Assembly (NCBI GenBank): GCA_036498205.1
Contig: DASXIC010000111.1
Location: forward strand, 1 to 45,569
Direction: 5' to 3'
Length of the DNA stretch: 45,569 bases
Source of the DNA: AV69 sp036498205
Lineage (GTDB): Bacteria; Verrucomicrobiota; Verrucomicrobiia; Chthoniobacterales; UBA10450
This document shows positions 26,640 to 36,700 of this stretch, one piece after another. The position numbers and the translations under genes were made by a program. Below the pieces are notes generated by a model, which had not been told where the DNA came from, made no database searches, and saw nothing but the letters and a program-made list of their open reading frames with translations. Position 1 is the stretch's first letter. The number at the start of each line of letters is the position of its first letter.

Positions 26640-26684
26640 GATTATTTTAGTCGGCACGGCAACGGAGCGCCCTGCCTGCATGAA

Positions 26685-28937
26685 TCAGAGTTTCTGCGCG
26701 ACCTGCTCGAGTTGGTAGCACTCGATTACGTCGCCCACCTGGTATTCGCTGAAGTCTCCAAGCTTGATCCCGCATTCCAGGCCCGACCGGACTTCCTTCA
26801 CATCATCCTGAAAACGCCGCAGCGTTGCCAGACCGCCATCATAAACCGGCTGACGCCGGCGCAGAACGCGGGCCCGGGCAGTGCGAGCGATCCGGCCGTC
26901 GGTAACAAGACAACCGGCCACAATCCCCTTGCTCAGTTGGAAGACCTGTTTCACTTCAGCGTGACCAATGACGGTTTCGCGATGTTCGGGATCGAGCAGA
27001 CCGGCCATCGCTTCTTTGATCTGATCGATTAGCTCGTAAATGATCGAGTAAAGCTTGACCTGGACGCCTTCCCGCTTCGCCGCCGTCACGGCCATGTTCT
27101 CGACTTTAACGTTAAAGCCCACCACGACGGCGTTTGATGCGCTCGCCAGCAAAATGTCGTTTTCGGAAATCGGACCAACGCCGCCGTGGATGATTTCCAG
27201 ATCGACCTTTTTGCTTTCGATTTGGTTTAGAGCTGAGGTAAGCGCTTCGAGCGATCCCTGCACATCGCTCTTGAGCACGATCCGCAATATCTTCTTGCCA
27301 TCCGCTGCTTCCAGGAGGGTCTCGAGGGTGGCGCGTTGCGGGGCGGAAAGTTTGCCCGCCCGTTTTTCCTCCAGCCGTTCTTCGCTCAATGTCTTCGCTT
27401 CTCGCTCCGAATCCATTACGAGCAATTCATCGCCGGCATTAGGCAGTCCCGTAAATCCGAGCACTTTCACCGGTGTCGATGGACCGGCTTCCTTAATCGC
27501 GTTGCCGCGGTCATCGATCAATGATTTTACCTTTCCGCTGTAATCCCCGGAAATAAAGGCGTCCCCAATGCCTAATGTGCCCATCTGCACAATTACCGTC
27601 GCCGTCGGTCCTCGACCTGCTTCGACCTGCGCTTCGATAACTGTCCCACGCGGTTTTGCCGTAGGCGAAGCCTTTAGTTCCATGACCTCCGCCTGCAGCA
27701 GCATCATCTCCAGAAGCTGATCGACGTTCGTCCCTTTCGTCGCCGAAACTGGCACGGTAATGGTTTCCCCGCCCCAATCTTCCGGCGTAAGATCGCGCTC
27801 CTGCAATTGCTTCTTAACCCGATCGATATTTGCGCTCGCCAAATCGATCTTGTTAATCGCGACGATGATCTTCACGTGCGGTGCGGCCTTGGCGTGATTG
27901 ATCGCTTCAATTGTTTGCGGCATCAGCCCGTCATCAGCCGCGACCACGAGAACGACGATGTCGGTCACCGATGCCCCACGCGCCCGCATGGCGGTGAAGG
28001 CGGCGTGACCCGGGGTATCGAGAAATGTGATGGGCTGGCCTTTGTATTCCACGCGATAAGCACCGATGTGCTGCGTGATTCCACCCGCTTCCCCAGCGGC
28101 GACACGTGTCTTGCGAATCGCGTCCATCAATGATGTTTTGCCGTGATCGACGTGCCCCATAAACGTAATGATCGGGGCGCGCGGTTTGAGCTCCTCTTCC
28201 TTGGCCGGTTCCGGTTTGGGCGGAGCGACGACGACTTGTTCTGTCTTGTGAACGCCGCCTCCTTTTTCCCGCCGCTCTTTTTCCAGAACAAAACCGTGCG
28301 CTTCCGCAATTTTGGAAGCAACGTCGGGTTCTATTGTTTGGTTCAGGTTGGCAAAAATATTGAAGTTCATCAGCTCGGCGATGAGCTGGTGCGGCTTCAC
28401 GCCAAGTTGGGTCGCCAGCTCGCGCACGATGATCGGGGGTTTGATCAAAATGACGTTCTTTGGCTCCTCTTCCGCCTCCTCGGTCGCGACCGGTCCAACT
28501 TGATCAGTGGCGCCGGAAGCAGCCGGAACTGGCGCTTCAGTGGGTGCCGGGGGAGGGGGTGGCGTAGTCGGCTCGATCGGCGCCGAAGGCGCCGTGATGG
28601 GTTCGGCCTTTGAAATTAAGCGCGAGATCGGCGGCAGAATCGTCCTTTTGATTTTCGACTGGCCGTCGGCTGATTTCGACTTTGGCTTGACTTCGTCAAT
28701 CAGCGAAAGCGATTCCGCTCTTTTTGCAGGGCGCGGTTTGTCAGCCGGTGTCGCGGTCTCGTTTGCCGGAATTTTCGATTTCGCTTCAGATACTGGCTCT
28801 TGCGACTTTTCGGTGGTTCTCGGCCTGATTTCTTTTGGCTTGGCTACCGCCGGTTTCTGAGGAACAGACTTCGCGGGCTTGCCCGCAGTGGCTGCGGTCT
28901 TGCGAGCCGGCGTCTTCGTCGTGCTTTTTATTGCCAT
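26685..28937 (-). CDS. infB: Translation initiation factor IF-2
   Basis: 750 residues from ATG 28937 (MAIKSTTKTPARK), preceded by TGAGGAAC; a TTG four codons earlier is less likely. The N-terminal ~160 residues are Lys/Pro/Ala-rich and disordered-looking, as in many IF-2 proteins. An IF2_N region (PPIIVRELATQLGVKPHQLIAELM) follows, then the GTPase with G1 GHVDHGKTSL at about 261-270, G3 DTPGH in FLDTPGHAAF, and G4 NKID in VAINKIDL. IF-2 places initiator tRNA on the 30S ribosome. It stands between nusA and rbfA as expected. Confidence 0.97.
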   Translation of the reverse strand: MAIKSTTKTPARKTAATAGKPAKSVPQKPAVAKPKEIRPRTTEKSQEPVSEAKSKIPANETATPADKPRPAKRAESLSLIDEVKPKSKSADGQSKIKRTILPPISRLISKAEPITAPSAPIEPTTPPPPPAPTEAPVPAASGATDQVGPVATEEAEEEPKNVILIKPPIIVRELATQLGVKPHQLIAELMNFNIFANLNQTIEPDVASKIAEAHGFVLEKERREKGGGVHKTEQVVVAPPKPEPAKEEELKPRAPIITFMGHVDHGKTSLMDAIRKTRVAAGEAGGITQHIGAYRVEYKGQPITFLDTPGHAAFTAMRARGASVTDIVVLVVAADDGLMPQTIEAINHAKAAPHVKIIVAINKIDLASANIDRVKKQLQERDLTPEDWGGETITVPVSATKGTNVDQLLEMMLLQAEVMELKASPTAKPRGTVIEAQVEAGRGPTATVIVQMGTLGIGDAFISGDYSGKVKSLIDDRGNAIKEAGPSTPVKVLGFTGLPNAGDELLVMDSEREAKTLSEERLEEKRAGKLSAPQRATLETLLEAADGKKILRIVLKSDVQGSLEALTSALNQIESKKVDLEIIHGGVGPISENDILLASASNAVVVGFNVKVENMAVTAAKREGVQVKLYSIIYELIDQIKEAMAGLLDPEHRETVIGHAEVKQVFQLSKGIVAGCLVTDGRIARTARARVLRRRQPVYDGGLATLRRFQDDVKEVRSGLECGIKLGDFSEYQVGDVIECYQLEQVAQKL

Positions 28938-28992
28938 TGTGTTCCTCAAAAATTCTACTCATGGCTCTGAGCTCCTCAGCGGAGAGCCATAC

Positions 28993-30243
28993 CTATTGAG
29001 CGGTTTCGGGTTGCTTCACCGCTTCGTGGATCTCGCGAGCTTTCGCCTCGTCTATCCCCAAAATGTCTACCAAATCCTGCATGTCAGCGTCACGCAATCC
29101 CTCCAGATTTGTAAATCCGGACTTCACCAGCGTCGTCGCCTGCTCTTCCGTAATCGGAAGCGCTCCACTCAATGCTTGGGCCGCCTGGGCCACCTTCTGC
29201 TCGACCGCCGTCGTCGCAGACGTGTCCTTTTGAATATTAATTTCCCACCCAGTCAATCGCGATGTCAGCCGCGCGTTCTGCCCCTTTTTCCCGATCGCCA
29301 GCGAAAGCTGATCTTCGTCGACCGCAATCGCCACGCTCTTTTTCTCGGTATCAAAGGTCAGGTTCTTGACCTTGGCCGGTTTTAGCGCCTCGAGAATGAA
29401 TTCCTTCGGATCCGAGCTCCAGCGAATGATATCGACTTTTTCGTTATTCAGTTCGCGCACAATGTTTTTGACACGCGATCCGCGCATGCCGACGCACGCT
29501 CCAACCGGGTCGACTTTTTCGTTCGCGCTCCAAACCGCGATTTTCGTGCGGTAACCGGCCTCGCGCGCGATCCCGCGAATCTCAACCGTTCCATCAGCAA
29601 TTTCGCTGACCTCGAGCTCGAACAAGCGACGCACAAAATTGGGATGGCTCCGGGAAACGATGATTTCGGGGCCGCGTAATCCGTTGTCGACTGCCACGAC
29701 GTAAGCACGCAGCCGATCGCCGACATTGTAATCCTCCACCACCACTCGTTCCCGCTGCGGCATAATAGCTTCGAATTTTCCAAGGTCGAGTATCACGTCC
29801 GAACGATCGAACCTGCGCACGGTGCCACTAACGATTTCGCCGGCGCGGTCCTTGAACTCCTCGTAAATCATTTCCTTCTCGACCTGCCGAATGCGCTGCA
29901 TCATCGCCTGCTTGGCTGTCTGCGCCGCAATCCGGCCGAAGTTCTTGGGCGTAACTTCTACCTCTACCACGTCGCCAACGTTCGCTTCCGGCTTGATTCT
30001 ACGCGCCGCGTTAATCGAAATCTCATCCTGTGGATTAGAAACTTTTTCGGCGACGATCAGGTTGGCCAAAGCACGGATTTCACCACTCCGGGGATTAATG
30101 TCGATACGCAGCTCGCGAGAAGCGCCCACGCTTTTCTTGGATGCGGAGAGGAGCGCGTTCGAGACTGCTTCGAGCAGAATCTCCCGCTTAATCCCGCGCT
30201 CGCGCTCGAGATAGTCCAACATCGCAATGAACTCGGCATTCAT
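28993..30243 (-). CDS. nusA: Transcription termination/antitermination factor NusA
   Basis: 416 residues. The N-terminal domain (MNAEFIAMLDYLERERGIKREILLEAV) is followed by an S1 domain (GEIVSGTVRRFDRSDVILDLGKFEAIMP), KH1/KH2 (DPVGACVGMRGSRVKNIVRELNNEKVDI and LAIGKKGQNARLTSRLTGWEI) and a single C-terminal acidic repeat (LVKSGFTNLEGLRDADMQDL). NusA binds RNA polymerase and strengthens pausing and hairpin termination. It is the first gene of the nusA-infB-rbfA-nrnA-truB-ribF operon. rimP, usually before nusA, is missing; a divergent glycosyltransferase is there instead. A terminator-like hairpin lies in its own leader. Confidence 0.96.
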   Translation of the reverse strand: MNAEFIAMLDYLERERGIKREILLEAVSNALLSASKKSVGASRELRIDINPRSGEIRALANLIVAEKVSNPQDEISINAARRIKPEANVGDVVEVEVTPKNFGRIAAQTAKQAMMQRIRQVEKEMIYEEFKDRAGEIVSGTVRRFDRSDVILDLGKFEAIMPQRERVVVEDYNVGDRLRAYVVAVDNGLRGPEIIVSRSHPNFVRRLFELEVSEIADGTVEIRGIAREAGYRTKIAVWSANEKVDPVGACVGMRGSRVKNIVRELNNEKVDIIRWSSDPKEFILEALKPAKVKNLTFDTEKKSVAIAVDEDQLSLAIGKKGQNARLTSRLTGWEINIQKDTSATTAVEQKVAQAAQALSGALPITEEQATTLVKSGFTNLEGLRDADMQDLVDILGIDEAKAREIHEAVKQPETAQ

Positions 30244-30266
30244 AAAAACAAGTGAGACCGCTAGAC

Positions 30267-30295
30267 AAAAAAGAGTGGGACACCAGCTCCCACTC
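30267..30295 (-). terminator. Terminator-like hairpin (attenuator) within the nusA leader
   Basis: On the minus strand an 8-bp perfect stem, GAGTGGGA and TCCCACTC around a 7-base loop, is followed directly by six T residues, the form of a rho-independent terminator. It lies 24 bases before the nusA start codon and downstream of the only good promoter, with no leftward gene ahead of it, so it can only act on the nusA operon itself. A second helix encloses it: AGACCGC (30255-30261) pairs with GCGGTCT (30305-30311), and CTAGAC/GTCTAG offers an alternative register. The outer helix would cover the region just before the nusA start. Confidence 0.65.
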
Positions 30296-30319
30296 CCAGG
30301 CCGCGCGGTCTAGTCTGCT

Positions 30320-30347
30320 AAGGTAATTTAACCCTTCGTCCCGTCAA
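30320..30347 (-). promoter_or_regulatory. Probable sigma-70 promoter of the nusA operon
   Basis: On the minus strand a -35 box TTGACG (30342-30347) and a -10 box TACCTT (30320-30325) are spaced by 16 bases. Transcription would start near 30313, exactly at the left arm of the outer leader helix. The -35 box is strong and the -10 box weak. Confidence 0.5.
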
Positions 30348-30406
30348 GGTTCGCTCTGGACCCTTGCCGGGCCTTTGCCGAGGGGAAATTCATTGCAACC
30401 ATTGCC

Positions 30407-31909
30407 ATGGACGTGACAATCGCCTCGATGCCCGTAACCGAGCCGAAACGTCCTCAGTGGCGCGAACTCTTGACCTCGCATTTCTGGGCCCGTCGCCGGC
30501 TGCACCTCGTCCTGCTGGTTTGGGCGGCGATCTACCTGCCGGCTCTGGGTTCCCTTGAGATTAAAGGCGAGGAAGGGCGCCGCATTTTACCCGCTGTGAC
30601 AATGCTCCAGACAGGAAACTTCCTTGTCCCCTACGTGGGTAGCGAGCCCTACTTTCGCAAGCCGCCCCTGGTGAACTGGCTCATCGCCGCTTCTTTCAAG
30701 GCAACTGGCCTGCGCAACGAGTGGACCGCACGTTTGCCTTCGGTAATTTGTGTCCTGGCTGTCGCCATCGCCTTCGTCACGGTTAGCTGTAGCGCCCTCG
30801 GCGGCATCGGATCGCTCTTTGCCGCCTTGGTCTGGTTGGCGAATTTTGCGATGATAGAGAAGGGGCGCCTCATCGAAATCGAGGCGCTTTACGTTTCTCT
30901 CACGGCCTTGGCATTCATTTTCTGGATGGCGGCTTATCGCTCGGGGAAGAACGGACTCCGCCTTTGGCTTCTGCCCGCAATTTTCCTCGGGCTTGGTTTG
31001 CTCGCGAAAGGTCCGCTGCCGCACCTGCTTTTTTTTTATGGCCCGGTAATCGCCGTCCTGTGGAGCGATCGCAAAATATCGCTGCTTCTCACGCGCGCGC
31101 ATCTGATCGCTCTGGTTGTTATCTTCGGGCTTTTTGCAGCCTGGGCTGTACCAGCGTTCCTCTTATCGAATTCCACCCGGGTCGCTCGAGTCTGGTCCCA
31201 ACAATTCAGCGGTCGCGTTTCGGGACAGGGATTTCAATTCGGGTCGTGGATTATGAATATTCCGCGCAGCCTCGTCTATTTTCTGCCATGGCTACCGCTT
31301 GCTCTTTTGCAAGTCGACCAGGCGGACAAAACGCGACGAGCTCATCGGGCCCTGCTCGTCGGAATTCTTGTTCCGTTCATCGCGACAAATTTGCTACCGG
31401 CCGGCCTGCCGCGTTTTTCCATGCCGGCCTTGGGACCGGCAGCGTGGTGGTTTGGGGAATTACTTTCCCATAACGACTTGCACTGGCCGGCGTGGCTTGG
31501 TGGCAGGAATTTTTCGGAATCTTCACGCAATCGCGTTGCCACATGGCTGGTAGCGACAATTTGTCTGGCGCTACTGGGGTATGCCTGCGTCGTTGTTCCC
31601 CGGCTGCAATCCCACGACAAGATCCGAAAACATGCCCGTCAAATCGACGCCGTGGTTCCGTCAAACGTCCTCCTCTATGCGGTGGATCCCCAGTATCAAC
31701 CATACCTTCTCTATGTCCGCGCCCCGATCCGCTATGTCCGCCGGATTAACGAACTGCCGCCCGACACGAAATTTTTCCTGGTGCAGTCGCGTCACGAAAT
31801 GGAAGCAGAGACGACGGACCACTGGCGGCCTTATCGTCCTCAGCTTGTCCTTCGGATTAGGGATTATCGCAACCAGGAAGCGATCTTGTTCACGATCAAT
31901 TCCGGCTAG
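30407..31909 (+). CDS. GT39/ArnT-like membrane glycosyltransferase
   Basis: 500 residues, mostly transmembrane (about 10-11 helices). The first luminal/periplasmic loop IKGEEGRRILPAVTMLQTGNFLVP, followed by FRKPPLVNWLIAASF, is the hallmark of the PMT/ArnT superfamily; the acidic residues after the first helix (here E and EE) bind metal and the polyprenyl-phosphate donor. Later the topology includes LLAKGPLPHLLFF. The C-terminal ~90 residues form a soluble periplasmic domain. The family moves sugars from undecaprenyl-phosphate onto lipid A or proteins; the acceptor here is unknown. ATG 30428 (MPVTEPKR) is an alternative start. It is divergent from nusA, sharing a 163-base intergenic region. 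Confidence 0.85.
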   Translation: MDVTIASMPVTEPKRPQWRELLTSHFWARRRLHLVLLVWAAIYLPALGSLEIKGEEGRRILPAVTMLQTGNFLVPYVGSEPYFRKPPLVNWLIAASFKATGLRNEWTARLPSVICVLAVAIAFVTVSCSALGGIGSLFAALVWLANFAMIEKGRLIEIEALYVSLTALAFIFWMAAYRSGKNGLRLWLLPAIFLGLGLLAKGPLPHLLFFYGPVIAVLWSDRKISLLLTRAHLIALVVIFGLFAAWAVPAFLLSNSTRVARVWSQQFSGRVSGQGFQFGSWIMNIPRSLVYFLPWLPLALLQVDQADKTRRAHRALLVGILVPFIATNLLPAGLPRFSMPALGPAAWWFGELLSHNDLHWPAWLGGRNFSESSRNRVATWLVATICLALLGYACVVVPRLQSHDKIRKHARQIDAVVPSNVLLYAVDPQYQPYLLYVRAPIRYVRRINELPPDTKFFLVQSRHEMEAETTDHWRPYRPQLVLRIRDYRNQEAILFTINSG

Positions 31910-31918
31910 GGCGGCTGT

Positions 31919-31968
31919 TTGACAAAGGCTTGAAAGGGCGTCAATTAGTTCGTTAGCTAGCTAACGAA
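31919..31968 (+). promoter_or_regulatory. Promoter with perfect 20-bp palindromic operator for the MarR-RND operon
   Basis: A consensus -35 box TTGACA (31919-31924) is followed after about 16-17 bases by a weak -10 region (TCAATT, 31941-31946). Starting at 31949 is a perfect inverted repeat, half-sites TTCGTTAGCT and AGCTAACGAA, ending at 31968. It abuts the -10 box and the transcription start and lies 14 bases before the marR start codon, the position for autorepression by a MarR dimer. Confidence 0.7.
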
Positions 31969-31982
31969 TTCACGCGCTCTGC

Positions 31983-32468
31983 ATGAAAAATTTCGATCCC
32001 GAAACCTTTGGCCCTCTCTTGCATGGCACGGCTCGGGCCTGGCGCCTTAAACTCGATGAACGATTGCGCCCGATGGGCTTGAGTCAGGCGAAGTGGCGGA
32101 CTCTCCTCCATCTTTCGATCAGCCCTCACCCGCTCACCCAGGCCGAGATTGCCGCTTGTCTCGGGATCGAAGAACCCACCCTGGTGACGCTGCTGCACCG
32201 GCTGGAAGGTGAAGGATGGGTCTCGCGCAGGGCGTCTCCGCGCGATCGCCGTTGCAAAACGGTGCGCCTGGAACGGCGCGCCCATCGCGTTATTGGACGA
32301 ATTAATGCGACTGCAACCGAATTGCGGCACGACTTGATCAAGGATGTTTCGCTGCGCGATCTGCAGACGTGCATGCGTGTGCTGAGTCAGGTCCGCGAAA
32401 GGGCGGAGCGTGTGCCAGGTATCGCGCGAAATGGGGTTAAAATTGCGAGGGAGCAGGCAATAGGATGA
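31983..32468 (+). CDS. MarR-family transcriptional regulator
   Basis: 161 residues with a winged helix-turn-helix: GLSQAKWRTLLHLSIS, recognition segment LTQAEIAACLGIEEPTLVTLLHRLEGEGWVSRRASPRDRRCKTVRL, where the DRR wing motif is typical of MarR. Dimerisation helices flank it. It most likely represses the following efflux genes and itself by binding the palindrome directly upstream, and releases DNA on binding a small toxic ligand. Its stop overlaps the adaptor ATG (ATGA). Confidence 0.93.
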   Translation: MKNFDPETFGPLLHGTARAWRLKLDERLRPMGLSQAKWRTLLHLSISPHPLTQAEIAACLGIEEPTLVTLLHRLEGEGWVSRRASPRDRRCKTVRLERRAHRVIGRINATATELRHDLIKDVSLRDLQTCMRVLSQVRERAERVPGIARNGVKIAREQAIG

Positions 32469-33697
32469 CGACTTTGACCGGGGTAAATACTGCGATGCGG
32501 GAACAGGTTACGCATCTGGAAAGGCGGTTCGGACGAAAACGCGTTTACATCATCGCAGGTGCAATCGTGCTCCTTCTGGCTGTGGTCGGATTGCGAACAT
32601 GCGCAAATCGGCGGCAGCCTGCTCCGCCCCCGCCGCCGCGTCTTGTTACGGTTGCCAGGGTGATAACGCGCGATGTGCCTCTTTATCTCGATGAAATTGG
32701 CACCTGCGCCTCTGTCGAGAGCGTGAAAGTGCAGGCGCAAGTAGGCGGTCAGATCATTTCCCGCGATTTTCAAGATGGGGCCGATGTTAAAAAAGGCGAC
32801 GTTCTTTTTAAAATTGACCCGCGTCCCTACGAGGCGGCACTCAAGCAGGCCAAAGGCCAACTGGCCCAGGCCCAGGCCCAGGTCGTGTTGGATGAAATCA
32901 CTTTGAAACGTCAGCAAGAGCTGCGCGCCCGTGGCGTTAACGCGCCACAGGACTTGGATGTTGCCCAGGAGACGGTCAACAGTGATAAGGCCAAGGCGGA
33001 GGCGGCGCAGGCAGCGGTCGACGCTGCCCAGGTGAATCTTGACTACTGCACCATCCGCTCGCCGATTGATGGCAGGGCCGGATTGCGAACCGTGGACGTT
33101 GGAAACGTCATCGCCGGTGGAAATTCCGGCGGCGTGATTTTGCTCAATATTGACCGATTCGATCAAATCTACACTGACTTTACCGTTGCTGAAACGGACG
33201 TCGCGCTCGTGCGTCGTTATCTCGGCAATGCCAACATGAAAGTGCAGACAGATTCCTCTTATGACGATCAGCCACCACGGTTGGGCGATTTATATTTTAT
33301 CGACAATGTCATTCAGCCGGGCTCCGGGACGGTTAAAGCGCGGGCTATTTCCCCAAACCCGGATCGTTTGCTCTGGCCGGGTGAATTCGTGCGTGTGCGT
33401 TTTATTCTCGACATGCTCAAAGGAGCAAAGCTGGTGCCGGCTCAAGCGGTCCAGATTAGCCAGCGTGGGCCATTCATTTTCGTCCTCAAATCGGACAACA
33501 CTGTTGATCAACGGCCTGTAAAACCGGGTCAACGTCAGGACGGCGATCTCATGGTAATCGAGGATGGAGTGCAACCAAACGAATCGGTGGTCGTTACCGG
33601 CCAGCTTGCTCTAGCGCCGGGAGCGAAAGTTTCTCCGCAAATGGTGAATCCACAAGACTCCGGGAAGCAGTTGCAGGGCGAATTACAAGGCCACTAA
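32465..33697 (+). CDS. RND efflux periplasmic adaptor (MdtA/AcrA family)
   Basis: 410 residues. A single N-terminal membrane anchor (VYIIAGAIVLLLAVVGL) precedes a proline-rich stretch and the lipoyl half-motif VQAQVGGQIISRDFQDGADVKKGDVLFKIDPRPYEAAL. A coiled-coil hairpin (about residues 130-185, rich in AQAQAQ and KAEAAQAAVDAAQ) follows, with DYCTIRSPIDGRAG and the second lipoyl half, then beta-barrel and membrane-proximal domains. It links the inner-membrane pump to an outer-membrane channel. It has no lipobox. Coupled to marR and followed 4 bases later by the pump gene. Confidence 0.94.
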   Translation: MTTLTGVNTAMREQVTHLERRFGRKRVYIIAGAIVLLLAVVGLRTCANRRQPAPPPPPRLVTVARVITRDVPLYLDEIGTCASVESVKVQAQVGGQIISRDFQDGADVKKGDVLFKIDPRPYEAALKQAKGQLAQAQAQVVLDEITLKRQQELRARGVNAPQDLDVAQETVNSDKAKAEAAQAAVDAAQVNLDYCTIRSPIDGRAGLRTVDVGNVIAGGNSGGVILLNIDRFDQIYTDFTVAETDVALVRRYLGNANMKVQTDSSYDDQPPRLGDLYFIDNVIQPGSGTVKARAISPNPDRLLWPGEFVRVRFILDMLKGAKLVPAQAVQISQRGPFIFVLKSDNTVDQRPVKPGQRQDGDLMVIEDGVQPNESVVVTGQLALAPGAKVSPQMVNPQDSGKQLQGELQGH

Positions 33698-33701
33698 AAC
33701 A

Positions 33702-36700
33702 ATGGCAGACAACTCTGACGGTTCGAGCAAACCTGACGGCCAGCGCGGTCACGAGCCGGATTCGCCCAGACCGGCTCGGGCTCGGCAGCAAGCATCACAG
33801 CCGTTGACCGGTGGCGCCCCGTCTGGGAAGACGCCCGGAGGGGAACTAATCAAAGTGACCGGCTCCGGCTTGTCCGGTCCGTTCATCCGGAGACCGGTCA
33901 TGACCGTGTTGCTGACTCTGTCCGCGATCGTCGCTGGAATCGCGACCTACGGAAAGCTCTCCGTCAACGATCTGCCGGCCGTGGATTATCCCGTCATCAA
34001 TGTGAGTTGTTCCTATCCCGGGGCCAATCCGACCACAATGGCGAACAACATTGCGACGCCGTTGGAAAAGCAATTCCTGCAAATTCCCGGACTCGATATC
34101 GTCACCAGTTCCAGCACTCAGAGCAACACCAGTCTAACTCTTCAATTTAATCTCAGTAAGAGCATCACGGACGCCGCCACGGACGTGCAGGCAGCGATTC
34201 AGCGCGCTACTGGCAAACTGCCCGTTGATTTGCCGAGTCCGCCCACGTTTACGAAAACCAATCCCAACGATCAGGCGATCTATTTGCTGGGATTGCTCTC
34301 GGACACAATGACGGATGGCGATCTGTATAAGTATGCTTCCACGGCCGTGCAGCAGCGCATCGCGATCCTGCCCGGTGTCTCGCAGGTAAACGTTTACGGC
34401 GTCCAAGCTGCCATTCGAATCAAGGCCGATCCAGCCGCTCTGGCGTCGCGCGGCCTCACCATGGATGATCTCGCAAACGCCATCAAAGCAGGGACGGTTT
34501 ATTCGGGAGCCGGCCAGTTCGACGGGCCACATCGCACATTTGTCCTTCTACCCAATGGCCAGATCGATCAGGCGGAAGGATACCGGAACTTGATCGTGGC
34601 ACGGAACCGGGATGGTTCGCCGGTTTTCCTGCGCGACGTTTCCGACGTCAAACAGAGCGTTCAAGACGAACGGCTTTCGCGCACATTTTGGGCGCGCGGC
34701 TTCAGTCCGCCTGGTTCAGTGGTGGTGCTGGCCGTTTCGCGCCAGGCCGGGGCGAATGCAGTGGAAGTCGCAAAATCTGTCAGGGCCCTGTTTCCGGAAT
34801 TGCGCGCGAGCTTGCCGGGCTCAATCACCCTGGTGCCAATTTTCGATCGTTCCCAAAGTATCGTTAGTTCGGTAGCAGACGTGCAATGGACGCTCGTCAT
34901 CGCTTTCGTGCTGGTCGTGCTGGTCATCTATGTTTTCCTCGGCCGCGCCACCGACACGTTGATTCCCGCCGTCGCGCTGCCGCTCTCTCTGTTTATCACC
35001 GTGACGGTGATGTACATGCTCGACTATTCCATCAACAATTTGACCTTGATGGCGCTCACCCTCGCCATCGGGTTTTTGGTCGACGATGCAATTGTCTTCC
35101 TCGAGAACGTTGTTCGTCGCGCCGAGCATGGTGAATCGATTCTAAAGGCGACTTACAACAGCGCGGGGGAAATCTCCTTCACTATTCTGTCGATGACGTT
35201 GTCCCTCGCCGCGGTATTTATCCCGCTCGTTTTCCTGCCCGGATTGCTAGGTCGTATTTTTCGCGAGTTTTCGGTCACGATTATTGTCGCAATTCTCGCT
35301 TCGGGCTTGGTCTCTCTAACCCTCACGCCTCTCATGTGCGCGCGGATTTTGGGTGAGCGCAAAGCCGGTCACAAACGCACCCGAATGGAAGGATGGACCG
35401 GTGAATTCATCCAGCGCGTCATCGCCAGTTATGGCAGAGCTTTGGACAAGTTTCTCGATCGTGCATGGCTGACAATCCCGATCATCCTTCTCTGTTTTGT
35501 CGGTCTCTGGTTCTTCTTCACTCATTTGCCCTTCACTTTGTTGCCGCCGGGAGATAGTGGCTTTATTCGCGGCGTTTTCATCGCACAGGAAGGTTCGTCG
35601 CCGGCGCAAATGCGTGCCTACCAGCAGCTGGTCAATCAGAAGCTGCAGGACGACCCCAACATCGCCCAATTCTTCACCCTCGCCGGCTTTTCCAGCCGCA
35701 CCGCTGGCTCGCAAGCGCTCATTTTCGGGTTCCTGAAACCGAAGGACCAGCGGCCCCCGATCGATCAATGCATCCTGCAGCTACAGAAATCCATCGGAAC
35801 GATTCCGGGCGTGACAGCGGTTTTGCAACCGAACCCGGTCCTGCAGATCAACGTCGGTGTCACGAACCAGACCCAGGGACAGTATGCCTATACCGTCAGC
35901 GGCATCGTTCCCGACGATGTTTACGGCGCAGCCGATCAGCTCATGGCCAAGCTCCGTACCTTTAAAGGCTTCGCCACTGTCCGCTCCGATTTCTACAACA
36001 ATACTCCTAACCTGACAGTCGATATCGATCGGGAACGGGCCGCGACTTACGGCGTCTCGACCGCGGCAGTGCAGAGCTTATTGCGCACGGCTTATTCGCA
36101 AAACTACGTCTATCTGATCAAACAACCAGACGACCAGTATCAAGTCATTTTGGAGGTAGACGATAACGAACGAGCGACCCCGGGTGATCTCAATAACCTT
36201 TATGTGCGAGGGACCACTCCGACCGGCGCTGGTAATCCAACGAATGCGACGGGTAGTTCGGGAGCAGGTGCAGCTACCTCAGCAGCCGGCCTTACTCCCG
36301 GCCAGGCGGTAACCACCGGGACCGCTTCAAATCTTGTGCCTCTTCGCGCGGTAACATCGACAAAGCAGGTGGTAGGTCCTCAAGCCGTTAATCATTTCAA
36401 CCAGTTCACCAGCGTTACTATCAACTTCAATCTGCTTCCGAGCGTGGCTATCGGCGATGCCACGACGTTTATCGAGAATGCTTTTGCGCAGGTGCGTCAG
36501 CAATATCCCGGTGTACAGGCAACGTTCCAGGGGGAAGCGCTCGTTTTCAGGCAATTGTTCAGCGCGCTGCCACTGCTGCTTGTCTCTGCCATCTTTGTCA
36601 TGTACGTGATTCTTGGAATTCTTTACGAGAGTTACGTTCATCCGATCACGGTTCTTTTTCCCGCCATCGTTCCGGCTGTTGTCGGCGGTTTATTTACCCT

